64,000 nt of DNA from DASUBV01 sp963725175 (GTDB taxonomy: Bacteria > Actinomycetota > Actinomycetes > Streptosporangiales > Streptosporangiaceae), in NCBI GenBank assembly GCA_963725175.1, contig CAVRXH010000006.1:1612001-1676000 (forward strand). Reading direction: 5' to 3'. The notes beneath the pieces were generated by a model that saw only the letters and a program-made list of their open reading frames with translations, was not told the DNA's origin and made no database searches. Position numbers and translations under genes: made by a program. Within the stretch, counting starts at the first letter, position 1. Every line of letters begins with the position of its first letter. Below, piece after piece: positions 36,858-46,846 of the stretch.

Positions 36858-37844
36858 GTGGATGATTTCGATCTTGACCCCGATGCTGAAGCCGTCTACC
36901 GGAGCATGCTCGCTAATCCCTCGATGTCCGCGAGTGACATTACGAGGAAGCTTGGCCTATCAGAGGAACACGTGCGCTCCGCCCTCGATCGCCTTTTCGA
37001 TCTTACGCTGCTGCGCAGCTCCCTGGACACCGACAGTGACCTGCGCCCGGTAAGCCCGGACGTCGGCTTCCACGCATTTCTGCAGCGGCAGCAGGCCGAC
37101 CTGACCGATCGTTATGGCCAATTTGTCAGGAACCAGACCGTCGTTGCGCGGCTGTTAGACGAGTACACCATGCTCACCTCCAGCGTCCCGCCCGTGAGCA
37201 CCGAGCGAGTCGAGGGGCTCGACTGGGTGCAGAACAAGATCGAGGCGCTCGTCCAGCGAGTGCGCACGGAGTTCCTGGCGCTGGTCCCCGGCGGCCCGCA
37301 GCGGCCCGAGAGCATTCTTGCCAGCAAGCCGCTCGACCTGGCCATGATCGGCCGGGGCGTCGCCATGCGGTCCATCTACGTAGACAGCCTGCAAAACGAT
37401 CCCGCGACCTTCCAGCACGTGCGCTGGCTGGCCGGCCTCGGCGTGCAGGTGCGCACCACGCCCTCGCTGCCGCTACGGCTCCTGCTGGCGGACCGGGCCG
37501 TCGCCCTGGTCCCCATCGACCCGGAGCACTCGGCCAAGGGCGCCATCCAGTGCACGGAGCCGGGGGTCATCGCCGCGCTAGTCGCGTTATTCGAGCAGAC
37601 CTGGTCCATGGCGGTCCCCTTCGGGGCGAACGAGGCCCCCGACGAGAATGAGCTCAGCAGGCGTGAACGCGAACTGCTGCACTTACTCGCCCACGGGGCC
37701 ACCGACGAGGGCGCCGCGCGCCGTCTTGGCGTCTCGGTGCGGACCGTCCGCCGGATGGTGTCCGGGCTGATGGACCGGCTCGACGCGCACAGCCGCTTCG
37801 AGGCCGGGCTGCGGGCCGCCGAGCGCGGCTGGCTCTCTGAGTGA
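36858..37844 (+). CDS. TrmB-like/LuxR hybrid transcription regulator
   Basis: 328 aa from GTG 36858 with GGGGAGG seven bases upstream. N-terminal winged HTH 'AVYRSMLANPSMSASDITRKLGLSEEHVRSALDRL', a middle effector region with 'VQRVRTEFLALVPGGPQ', 'LLLADRAVALVPID' (as in TrmB/phospholipase-D-like domains), C-terminal LuxR HTH 'LSRRERELLHLLAHGATDEGAARRLGVSVRTVRRMVSGLMDRL' (37655-37785). This architecture is common beside peptide and other specialised-metabolite clusters of actinomycetes. Three TTA codons (in 'ARLLDEY', 'LVALFEQ', 'LLHLLAHG'). Last gene of the island. Confidence 0.85.
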   Translation: MDDFDLDPDAEAVYRSMLANPSMSASDITRKLGLSEEHVRSALDRLFDLTLLRSSLDTDSDLRPVSPDVGFHAFLQRQQADLTDRYGQFVRNQTVVARLLDEYTMLTSSVPPVSTERVEGLDWVQNKIEALVQRVRTEFLALVPGGPQRPESILASKPLDLAMIGRGVAMRSIYVDSLQNDPATFQHVRWLAGLGVQVRTTPSLPLRLLLADRAVALVPIDPEHSAKGAIQCTEPGVIAALVALFEQTWSMAVPFGANEAPDENELSRRERELLHLLAHGATDEGAARRLGVSVRTVRRMVSGLMDRLDAHSRFEAGLRAAERGWLSE

Positions 37845-37889
37845 CGAAGCGCTACCAGGACGGCGAAGCGCCGCCAGGCACCTTCCTGG

Positions 37890-39572
37890 CTAGCTCCCGG
37901 GTTCCGCGTGGCCGGGAAGCGGGCGAGACAAGAACGGCCGGAGGAGGTCAGTCGCGGCGGCGGCTACCGTCAGGGCGTCCGCCACCGGGATGTCGTGGGC
38001 GACGTAGTCCTGGCGGCCGGCCGCGGTGGTCGCGGCCAGCGAGACCAGGCCCTGGCGCCGCTGGAACCAGCTCTGGTGGATCCGCCAGCCGATGATGCCG
38101 TCGGCGGACAGCACGCTGCGCCGCCGGACCAGGCTGCCAGTGCAGGTGACCAGCCAGCCGCCGCATAGCCGGTGTCCCAGGCTGGCGTACCGGTCGGCGG
38201 CCACCGCGGCGGACAGCGGCAGCAGCACAAGCGCGGCCAGCGGAGCCCAGCCCGGCACGGGTCCGGCCTGCCACAAGACGGCCAGCGCCGCGTCCGCCAG
38301 TGCGGCGCCGCCAACCGCGCGGACGTACCGGCGCCGTCTGGCGGCCGGGCCGTGCCGGATCAGCCCGCAGGTGAACGGCTCGGCGGTGTCGGCCGCGCCG
38401 CGCGGGCCTCCCGCGCCGGGGGCGGCGGTGCTGGCGAGCACGAGGGCCGCGACCTGCCGCGCTACCCCGCGGGGGGCGGGCGGCAGCAGCAGCGAGCCGC
38501 CCCGCTCGGCGCCGTGACCGACCCGCAGCCCGGTGGTGATGGCCAGGCAGCGGGCACCGCGGGCGGCGCGCAGCAGCAGCGGCTCGCTCAGCTCGGCCCC
38601 GCGCAGCCGCCTGGCGTCGATGGTGGTTGTCCTGGTGGACAGCAGGCCACGGGACACCCGCAGCGCGCCGTCCTGGCTGGTCAGGCGGAAGTTCCAGAAC
38701 AACGCGATGTAGCCGGCCACCGACAGCAGCACGAGCACGGCCAGCACCGCGACCGCTCCGTCGAGCACCCGCTGGCCGGGCGGCAGCGCGGCGAACCGCA
38801 GGCTGAGCCGGTGCACCGGCCCGATCGCGGTGAAGTCGATATGCGTGGCGTCGAGCACCTGCGCGCCAGACCCGACCACCACGCCGACGATGACCAGCCC
38901 GGTCAGGGTCAGCGGCGCGAACCGCACCCAGCTCGGGTGCAGGCGCGCCAGCTCCCGCTCGGGCCGGGCGGCCGGGGCCGCGCCCTCCTGCCCGGCGGCG
39001 GCCGCACCGACGCCGGCCGCCCCGGCGACCGTCTGCGAGAGCCCGGTAAGCAGCGTCGCGCGCAGTGCCTCGGCGTCGCGCAGGGTGACGGCGTCCAGCC
39101 GCACGCTCTTGCCTTCCCGCCGGTCGTTGCGCCCGGTGCCGATCTCCACCTTGCGCAGGCCAAGCATCCGGTACACCACGTGCGCGGAGGTGTCGACGCT
39201 GCGGACGCGGTCCCTGGGCACCGAGAGAACCTGCTGGTTGAACAGCCCGTGCCGCAGGTAGACCCGCTCGTCAGTGATCCGGTACCTGGTGGTGCAGAAC
39301 CGCACGACGCTGGTCACCACGGCCAGCGCGGCGAAGCCGAAGCCCCAGTAGCCCCCGCCACCACGCGAGGAGCCGAAGAACAGCACGCCGAGCAGCACCG
39401 GCAGCAGCCTGATCAGGTCGGTGACCGGCCGCACGATGAGGCTGCGGCCGCTCAGCCACAGCCAGTCGCCGCTGCCGGACAGGCCCGCCGCGCTCCCGGT
39501 GACAGCCTCCGTGCCCAGGGGCGGCGTCTCCAGGGCCGGTGTCTCCAGGGCCGCGCCGTCCTCCGCCGTCAT
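37890..39572 (-). CDS. PH-domain (bPH2, YdbT-like) membrane protein
   Basis: 560 aa. Two to three bacterial PH domains ('LRHGLFNQQVLSVPRDRVRSVDTSAHVVYRMLGLRKVEIGT' at 39120-39250; 'GIIGWRIHQSWFQRRQGLVSLAATTAAGRQDY' near the C-terminus) alternating with about six membrane helices. Family of unknown function; a signature Arg-Val-Arg-Ser pairs with 'QRRxGL'. ATG at 39572 overlaps the stop of the smaller PH gene by 4 bp (ATGA), the usual YdbS-YdbT pair. Confidence 0.85.
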   Translation of the reverse strand: MTAEDGAALETPALETPPLGTEAVTGSAAGLSGSGDWLWLSGRSLIVRPVTDLIRLLPVLLGVLFFGSSRGGGGYWGFGFAALAVVTSVVRFCTTRYRITDERVYLRHGLFNQQVLSVPRDRVRSVDTSAHVVYRMLGLRKVEIGTGRNDRREGKSVRLDAVTLRDAEALRATLLTGLSQTVAGAAGVGAAAAGQEGAAPAARPERELARLHPSWVRFAPLTLTGLVIVGVVVGSGAQVLDATHIDFTAIGPVHRLSLRFAALPPGQRVLDGAVAVLAVLVLLSVAGYIALFWNFRLTSQDGALRVSRGLLSTRTTTIDARRLRGAELSEPLLLRAARGARCLAITTGLRVGHGAERGGSLLLPPAPRGVARQVAALVLASTAAPGAGGPRGAADTAEPFTCGLIRHGPAARRRRYVRAVGGAALADAALAVLWQAGPVPGWAPLAALVLLPLSAAVAADRYASLGHRLCGGWLVTCTGSLVRRRSVLSADGIIGWRIHQSWFQRRQGLVSLAATTAAGRQDYVAHDIPVADALTVAAAATDLLRPFLSRPLPGHAEPGS

Positions 39573-40082
39573 GTGGCGTCCCCCGGCAGCCGTCCGGTCG
39601 CGACGGTCAGCTCGTCAAGCAGCCGGTCGGCGGTGGCGGAGTCCAGGCCGCGAATGTGCACCGGGCCGGCTCGCCGACGCCGTGGTGGCGGTCACGTTCG
39701 CCAGCCCGAACAGCCGCTCGCCGAACCAGCGGTGGCTGTCGATGGTCTGGATCCGGCTCAGCGGCGCGATCCGCCAGTGCACCGAGAGCCATCCCGTCCT
39801 GGTGTAGACGGCGTCGGCCGTCACCTCCCAGCGGTGCACCCGGTACCGCCAGCGCGGCATGATCACCGCGTAGCAGGCGATGCCCGCGGCGGTCACCGCC
39901 AGCACGATCCACAGGACCGTCCACAGCCCCAGGCCGGCCGCGACCGCGCTCTCGGCGGCCAGCAGCCACACCCCGTCGAGCGCGGCTCGCGCGGTCCAGT
40001 ACCCGATGGCCCGCCTGCTGACCCTGTTGCCCGGATCGCGCAGCCCCGGCAGCATCGGCGGAGCAGCACTCTCACCCGTCAT
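39569..40082 (-). CDS. Small PH-domain (YdbS-like) protein, apparent frameshift
   Basis: About 170 aa, ATG 40082 ('MTGESAAPPMLPGLRDPGNRVSRRAIGYW'). Two membrane helices then 'YRVHRWEVTADAVYTRTGWLSVHWRIAPLSRIQTIDSHRWFGERLFGLANVTATTASA' (39690-39860). The expected end 'PVHIRGLDSATADRLLDELTVATGRLPGDAT' is in another frame; the change is at about 39660-39672 in AGCCGGCCCGG. Stop TGA 39569-39571 overlaps the next start. Partner of the larger PH protein. Confidence 0.8.
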
Positions 40083-40174
40083 GGACCCAGGGTGCCACAC
40101 CAGGACAGCCGTGTCGGAAGACCGCAAACAACGCGCCGCACGGCCGCCCGCGCGGCCGCCCGCCAAGGCGTGCC

Positions 40175-41433
40175 CTAGCTGCCCTCGCGCCAGGACTCCA
40201 GGTAGTCGCGCTGCGCCGGGGTCAGCGTGTCGATGCGCGCCCCGCCCGCCGCCAGGGTGAGGCTGGCCACCTGAGCGTCGATCACCTCGGGCACGTCGTG
40301 CACGCCCGCCCGCGGCACCGCCTCGCCGCTGGCCAGCCAGGCCAGCGCGAGCGCCTGCACGCCGAACGAGACGTCCATGACCGCGGCCGGGCTGCCCTCG
40401 GTGGCGACCAGGTTGACTACCCGGCCCTCGGCCAGCAGCACGAGCCGCCGCCCGTCGGCGAGCACGTACTCGTCGGCGTGCGGCCGGACCGCCGGGCGGA
40501 TCTCGGCCGCCAGCCCGGCCAGCGCCCGCACGTCGATCTCGACGTCGAAGTGCCCGGCGTTAGCCAGGATCGCGCCGTCGCGCATCAGCTCCAGGTGCCC
40601 GGCGTCGATCACGTCGCGAGAGCCGGTGGCGGTGATGAACAGCTCGCCGACCCCGGCGGCGGCGGACATCGGCATCACCCGGTAGCCGGCCATGATCGCG
40701 GCCAGCGCCCGGACGGGATCCACCTCGGTGACGATGACCTGCGCGCCCATGCCCCTGGCCCGGTCGGCGATCCCGGTGCCGCAGGGCCGAACCCGGCGAC
40801 CACGACGGTCTTGCCCGCCAGCAGCGTGTGCGTGGCCCTGATGACGCCGTCGATGACGGACTGGCCGGTCCCGTACCGATGATCGATCATCCGCCGGGTT
40901 GCCGAGGCACCGGCTGCCACCACCGGGAAGGCCAGCGAGCCCGCCGCGGCCATCCGGCGCAGCCGGGCCACGCCCGACGGGGTCGACTCGCAGCCGCCGC
41001 GTACCGCTTCCAGCAGCTCGGGGCGCTGCTCGTGCAGCGTGTTCAGCAGGTCGCCGCCGTCGTCGATGACCAGGTCCGCGCCGCCGTCGAGGACCCGCTG
41101 GAGGTGGTCGTAGTACTCCGCGCGGTCCACCCCCGAGCGGGCGAAGACGCTGACGTCCGGCTCGGCCGCCAGCGCCGCCGCGATGTCGTCCTGGGTGGAT
41201 AGCGGGTTGGAGGCGGCGAGCCGGACCGCGGCGCCGCCGGAAGTCAGCAGCCGGACGAGCACGGCCGTCTCCGGCGTCACGTTCAGGCACGCCGCGACGG
41301 TCAGCCCGGCGAGCGGCCGCTGGTCGGCGAAGGCGCTGGTGAGCAGGGCGAGCACGGGCATGGCCCGCTGCGCCCAGTCGATCCTGGGCCAGCCGTCGCC
41401 GGCCAGCCCAGGATCGGTCACATCGACTGTCAT
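40175..41433 (-). CDS. SAHH-like paralogue with altered active site, apparent frameshift
   Basis: About 420 aa, ATG 41433. Clearly of the S-adenosylhomocysteine hydrolase fold: 'ACLNVTPETAVLVRLLTSGGAAVRLAASNPLSTQDD', 'VIDDGGDLLNTLH', NAD loop 'VVVAGFGPCGTGIADRARGMGAQVIVTEVDPVRALAA' (the frame changes at about 40783-40787, one missing base in the CCC before TGC), 'GHFDVEIDVRAL'. Against the true SAHH next door, catalytic Lys, Asn and Cys of 'TKSKFDNKYGC' become Arg, His and Thr ('TRRMIDHRYGT'), one Glu of the 'EETTTGV' motif becomes Ser, and the C-terminal 'KPDHYRY' that binds NAD of the partner subunit is absent. Probably not a normal SAHH; role unknown. 33 bp after sahH. Confidence 0.82.
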
Positions 41434-41466
41434 CGGCTCGCCTGTCGTCGGCTCGTCGCCGACCGT

Positions 41467-42912
41467 CTAGTAGCGGTAGTGGTCCGGCTTGAACGGGCCG
41501 TCCACCGGGACGCCGATGTAGGCGGCCTGCTCCTTGGTGAGCGTGCTCAGCCGTACGCCGAGCGCGTCCAGGTGCAGCCGGGCGACCTTCTCGTCCAGGT
41601 GCTTGGGCAGGACGTGCACGCCCAGCGGGTAGTCCTCGGCCTTGGTGAACAGCTCGACCTGGGCGATGACCTGGTTGGTGAAGCTGTTGGACATCACGAA
41701 GCTGGGGTGCCCCGTGGCGTTGCCCAGGTTCAGCAGCCGGCCCTCGGACAGGATGATGACGCCGTGCCCGTCGGGGAAGGTCCACTCGTCGACCTGCGGC
41801 TTGATGTTGGTCCGCTTGACGCCGGGCAGCCGGGCCAGCCCGGCCATGTCGATCTCGTTGTCGAAGTGGCCGATGTTCCCGACGATCGCCTGGTGCTTCA
41901 TCCGGCTGATGTGCTCGGCCGTGATGATGTGGTAGTTGCCGGTCGCGCTGACGAAGATGTCCGCGGTCTCCACGACGTCCTCGAGGCGGGCGACCTGGAA
42001 GCCGTCCATCGCGGCCTGGAGCGCGCAGATCGGGTCGATCTCGGTGACGATGACCCTGGCGCCCTGGCCGCGCAGCGACTCTGAGCAGCCCTTGCCCACA
42101 TCGCCGTAGCCGCAGACGACCGCGACCTTGCCGCCGATCAGCACGTCGGTGGCCCGGTTGATGCCGTCGATCAGCGAGTGCCGGCAGCCGTACTTGTTGT
42201 CGAACTTGGACTTGGTCACCGAGTCGTTCACGTTGATCGCGGTGAACTTCAGCGTGCCGGCTCTGGCCATCTCATACAGCCGGTGCACGCCCGTGGTGGT
42301 CTCCTCGGTCACGCCCTTGATCTCCGCCGCCGTCGCGGACCACTTGCCCGGGGCCTGCGCCAGGGACCTGGTCAGCAGGTCGGCGATGACCTGCCACTCC
42401 TCGGAGTCGTCGTCCTTGACGGCCGGCACCGCGCCCGCGGCCTCGAACTCCGCGCCCTTGTGCACCAGCAGCGTGGCGTCGCCGCCGTCGTCGAGCAGCA
42501 TGTTCGGCCCGGGCTGGCCCGGCCAGGTCAGCGCCTGCTCGGCACACCACCAGTACTCCTCCAGGCTCTCGCCCTTCCAGGCGAACACCGGGATGCCCTT
42601 GGGGTCGTCCGGGGTGCCGTCCGGCCCGACGGCTACGGCCGCGGCGGCGTGGTCCTGGGTGGAGAAGATGTTGCACGAGGCCCAGCGCACCTGCGCGCCG
42701 AGCGCGGCCAGCGTCTCGATCAGCACGGCGGTCTGGATCGTCATGTGCAGTGACCCGGTGACCCGTGCCCCGGCCAGCGGCTGGCTGTCGGCGTACTCGG
42801 CGCGGACCGCCATCAGGCCCGGCATCTCGTGCTCGGCCAGCCGGATCTCGCGGCGGCCGAAGTCAGCAAGGGAAAGATCGGCGACCTTGAACGGGACTGC
42901 TTCGGCGGACAT
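41467..42912 (-). CDS. ahcY: S-adenosylhomocysteine hydrolase
   Basis: 481 aa; reversible hydrolysis of SAH to adenosine and homocysteine, relieving inhibition of methyltransferases. ATG 42912 with AAGGAG upstream. 'ARVTGSLHMTIQTAVLIETL', 'CNIFSTQDHAAAA', 'LLDDGGDATLL', 'GVTEETTTGVHRLYEM', 'NVNDSVTKSKFDNKYGCRHSLIDGI', NAD loop 'VAVVCGYGDVGKGCSESLRG', and terminal 'FKPDHYRY'. All catalytic residues present; includes the ~40-residue insertion typical of bacterial enzymes. Conserved backbone gene in actinobacteria near mtrAB and manB. Confidence 0.96.
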   Translation of the reverse strand: MSAEAVPFKVADLSLADFGRREIRLAEHEMPGLMAVRAEYADSQPLAGARVTGSLHMTIQTAVLIETLAALGAQVRWASCNIFSTQDHAAAAVAVGPDGTPDDPKGIPVFAWKGESLEEYWWCAEQALTWPGQPGPNMLLDDGGDATLLVHKGAEFEAAGAVPAVKDDDSEEWQVIADLLTRSLAQAPGKWSATAAEIKGVTEETTTGVHRLYEMARAGTLKFTAINVNDSVTKSKFDNKYGCRHSLIDGINRATDVLIGGKVAVVCGYGDVGKGCSESLRGQGARVIVTEIDPICALQAAMDGFQVARLEDVVETADIFVSATGNYHIITAEHISRMKHQAIVGNIGHFDNEIDMAGLARLPGVKRTNIKPQVDEWTFPDGHGVIILSEGRLLNLGNATGHPSFVMSNSFTNQVIAQVELFTKAEDYPLGVHVLPKHLDEKVARLHLDALGVRLSTLTKEQAAYIGVPVDGPFKPDHYRY

Positions 42913-43063
42913 GACGCTCCTTGGTAACAGTGGCTCTGGGTGACCGGGGGCCGTGGCCAGGCGGCGCTGGCCGGGAGTCCCGGCAGTTACGACCGTACGG
43001 ACACCGAGCCCGGATTGCACGACCGAGAGCGCGTTCTTGACAAGAGAATGTTAATTTTGTGTC

Positions 43064-43491
43064 ATGCGGATCACTGAGGCGGCCAGAGTGCTGGGCACTT
43101 CGCCCCGGATGCTCCGCTACCGGGAGTCCCTGGGCCTGCTCCCGGCGGTGCAGCACCGCCGCCCCGTCCGCAGCGCCAGGTCGGGGCGGGCCATCACGGC
43201 CCGGCGAACGGCGGGCACCGCCAGTTCACCGAGGCTGACCTGGCCGCCGTGGCCCTCGGCCTCTCGGTCGAGCGCCGGTACGACATCAGCCCGGCCGAGC
43301 TGGCCTTCGGCATCCGGGTGCTCGCCGATCCCCGGCTACGCTCCGACGTCGCGGAGCTGGGCCGCCGGATCGGCCGAATCCAGCCGCCGCCCGCCAGGGC
43401 ACTGGACTTCGAGCAGGAACGGGCGCTTCGCCTGCTCCGCCTGTCCCCGCCCACCCCGCCGCGCGGGGACAATAAGCGGAGAGGGAGGTAG
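43064..43491 (+). CDS. MerR-family regulator, apparent frameshift
   Basis: About 142 aa. ATG 43064, N-terminal MerR HTH 'MRITEAARVLGTSPRMLRYRESLGLLP'. The frame changes between about 43150 and 43215; it continues as 'HRQFTEADLAAVALGLSVERRYDISPAELAFGIRVLADPRLRSDVAELGRRIGRIQPPP', stop TAG 43489-43491. The C-terminal part has the coiled-coil length expected but no sensor Cys. Divergent from ahcY; the following AfsR-like gene starts six bases after its stop, so they form an operon. Confidence 0.7.
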
Positions 43492-43496
43492 CCGCG

Positions 43497-46400
43497 GTGC
43501 GGATCAGCGTGCTCGGCCCGCTGGAAGTGCGGGACGCCAGCGGCACCGTCGTGCCCGTCGGCGGCGCCCGGCTGCGCAGCCTGCTCATCCGGCTCGCCAT
43601 CGCGGAGGGCCATCCGGTCCCGGTGGAGCGGCTGGCTGACGACCTGTGGGCCGATGGCCAGCCCGCCGACGCGGCGAACGCGATCCAGGCGCTGGTGTCC
43701 CGGCTGCGCGGGGCGGCCGGGCGCGACTGCGTGGAGTTCGGCCCGGCGGGCTACCGGCTCTCGGTGGCTTGCGAGGAGCTGGACGCCGCCGTCTTCGCGC
43801 AGCTCGTGGCGAGCGGCCGCGAGCTGCTTTCCCGCGGTGACCACGCGGGCGGCGCCGCGCTGCTGCGGCGGGCGCTGGACCTGTGGCGCGGCCAGCCGCT
43901 GGCCGACGTCGCGGACCTTCCGTTCGCGGCCGCGCCGGTCACCAGGCTGTCCGAGCTGCGGCTGGCCGCCACCGAGGACCTGATCGACGCGGAGCTGGCC
44001 CTGGGCCAGGGCGCCGGCCTGGTGCCCTGGCTGCGGGAACTGGCCGACGCTCACCCGCTGCGGGAGCGGCTGCGCGGCCAGCTCATGCTGGCGCTGCGCG
44101 CGGCGGGCCGCCAGGCCGACGCGCTCACCGTCTTCGAGGACATCCGCGCCGAGCTCGCCGACCAGCTCGGCGTCGATCCGTCGCCCGCCCTGGCCGCGGT
44201 GCACCTGGCCATCCTGCGCGGCGAGGCGGACCCGGCCGGGCCGGACGGCCCGCCGAGGCTCGCGCCGCCCGAGCCCGGCCGCCCGCGAGCTAACCAACCT
44301 GCCCGCCCAGCTCACCAGCTTCGTCGGCCGGGACGGCGAGCTGCGCCGGGTCGCCAAGCTGCTCGCCGAGTCCCGGCTGGTGACGCTGACCGGTCCTGGC
44401 GGGGCGGGCAAGACCCGGCTGTCGGTCGAGTCATCGGCCCGGCTAGGCGAGGACTACCCGGACGGGATCTGGTTCGTGCCGCTGGCGCCGGTGCACGATG
44501 CCCTGGACGTGCCCCAGGCGGTGCTGACGGCCGTCGGCCTGCACGAGGTGAGCTGGCTCGATCCGAGCGAGGTCGCCCGGCTGGCCGCCACCGAGCCGCT
44601 GGACCGGCTGACCCAGGCGCTGGCCAGGCGGCGGCTGATCCTGGTGCTGGACAACTGCGAGCACCTGGTCGACGCCGTGGCCAGGCTGGCCGGCCAGGTC
44701 CTGGAACGGGCTCCGCAGGTGCGCATCCTGGCCACCAGCCGCGAGCCGCTCGGCATCACCGGCGAGACGCTGTGCCCGGTACCGTCGCTGGAACTGCCGC
44801 CCGCCGACGCAGGGCCCGCCGAGGCGGCGCAGCACTCCTCGGTGCGGCTGTTCGCCGACCGGGCCGCCGCGGTGCGGCCGGGGTTCGCCCTTGACGATGC
44901 GAGCACCGGCCCCGTGGTCCGGATCTGCCGGGCGCTTGACGGCATCCCGCTGGCCATCGAGCTGGCCGCCGCGCGGCTGCGGGCGCTCACTCCGGCGCAG
45001 GTGGCCGACCGGCTTGATGACCGGTTCCGGCTGCTGTCGGTCGGCAGCAGGACCGCGCTCCCCCGGCACCAGACCCTGCGCGCGATCGTGGACTGGAGCT
45101 GGGAGCTGCTGGACGGCGCCGAGCGGACCGTGCTGTCCCGGCTGGCGGTGTTCAGCAACGGCGCGACGCCGGACAGCGCCGAGCGGGTCTGCGCCCTGGA
45201 CGCCGATCCGGCACCGGTGCTGGACATCATCGCGTCGCTGGTCGACAAGTCGCTGGTGACGGCGTCGGGCGAGCTGGAGGTCAGGTACCGGCTGCTGGAG
45301 ACCGTCCGCGCCTATGCGAGCGAGCGGCTGGCGGAGGCCGGCGAGGAGACCAGGGTCAGGGACGCGCACGCAGCGCACTTCGTGGCGCTGGCCGAGCGGG
45401 GCGAGCCGCTGCTGCGCACCCGCGAGCAGGTGTACTGGCTGAACCGGCTGACCGCCGAGCACGACAACTGCGCGGCGGCGCTGCGGCACGCCATCGACAG
45501 CGGCGACACCCGGCTGGCCCTGCGGTTCGTCGGCGCGCTCGCGCTGTTCTGGCTGATGCGGGACTACGACGCCGAGGCCGGCGAGTGGGCGGGCGCCGTG
45601 CAGGCCATCGCCGGCGACGCCCCGCCGCCAGGCCTGCGGGATGCCTACGCGATCTGCCAGCTCGTCGCCATGATCGCCCAGGGACCGCAGGAGTTCCCCG
45701 GCATCACCCGGCTGCGCGAGATCCTGCAGCGGACCCTGGACCTGGCGGCGGGCACCAGCCACCCGCTGCTGGTGCTGGCCGGCCCCATGGTGTGCCTGCT
45801 GACCGGCGACCTGGCCGCGGCCAGGGACGGGCTCGCGGCGCTGGCCGAGCACCCCGACCCGTGGCTGCGCGCGGCGCGGCACCTGTTCCAGGGGCACCTG
45901 TCGATGGGCGAGGGCCAGGTGGACGAGGCGGACCGGTCCCTGGCCGCGTCCCGCGTGGCGTTCGACGAGATCGGCGACCGCTGGGGGCTGATCCTTACGC
46001 TCGGCGGGCAGGCGGAAGTCGCGATGGCACGGGGCGAGCCGGACCGGGCCGTGGTCCTGCTTGAGGAGGCCAGGAAGAAGGCGGCTGAGGGGCTGGCCTC
46101 GAACTTCAGCGAGATGATGGGCGTCCAGCTCGGCCGTGCCAAGGCCGGCGCGGGCGACGCGGAAGGCGCCCGCGCGGAACTGCGGCACGTGGTCAAGGTG
46201 GCCAGCCGGATCGGCGAGCCCGACCATGAGGCGTCCGGCTACCTGGAGCTGAGCCAGCTGACCCGCCGCGAGGGCGACCTGGACGGGGCCGCCGCGCTGC
46301 TCGGCCAGGCACTGGAGATCACCGAGCCGCTGATGCACAAGCCGGGGGTGCGAGGCCAGCTCGCGATCCTGTACAGCGCGTCCGGCTGCCTCGCCGAGCA

Positions 46401-46734
46401 GCGCGGCGACCTGGCCGCCGCGGCGGCCTGGCACGCCAAGGCGCTGGCCGCACTCGCCGAGGACGAGGCGGCGGCGCTGCCGTTCAACGCCGGACTGGCC
46501 TCGGTGGTCGAGGGCATCGCGGCGCTGGCCGCGGCGCGCGGAGAGGCGGCCCGCGGCGCGGAGTTGCTGGGCCTGGCGGTCGGCCTGCGCGGCTTCCGCG
46601 ATGACGCCAGCCTGGAGGTGCAGCGCGTGCAGGCGGCCATCGTCTCCGCCGGGCTCACCCCGGCCGAGGTCGAGGCCGCGACCGCACGGGGCCGCGCGCT
46701 CACCAAGGCCGATGCCCTGACACTCGTGCCCTAG
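43497..46734 (+). CDS. Large AfsR/SARP-type ATPase regulator, apparent frameshift
   Basis: About 1,078 aa. GTG 43497 behind GAGAGGGAGG. N-terminal OmpR-like/BTAD DNA-binding part ('MRISVLGPLEVRDASGTVVPVGGARLRSLLIRL', 'HPLRERLRGQLMLALRAAGRQADALTVFEDIRAELADQLG'). The frame changes at about 44280-44290 (CCGGCCGCCCG) and continues 'RELTNLPAQLTSFVGRDGELRRVAKLL', Walker A 'TLTGPGGAGKTRL', Walker B 'LILVLDNCEHLVD', 'ALDGIPLAIELAAARL', then a TPR-rich C-terminus to 46734. Typical LuxR/AfsR-like predicted ATPase regulator. Effector and targets unknown; same operon as the MerR gene. Confidence 0.85.
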
Positions 46735-46846
46735 GTAACTGAGTCCGATTGGGCTTGGGTGCGCGTCCTATCCGGTCGGCAGGGCAGTGGGTGGCCAGGC
46801 ACTCCCTAACCGCCCGCGGCCGCTGAGGGCCAGTGGGCTCGGTCCT

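Noticed and set aside
38172..40178. 668-codon plus-strand frame across the PH genes
   Set aside because: Antisense to two recognisable PH-domain genes; composition only.
44443..46434. 663-codon minus-strand frame opposite the AfsR-like gene
   Set aside because: No family features; mirror of the NB-ARC/TPR coding sequence.
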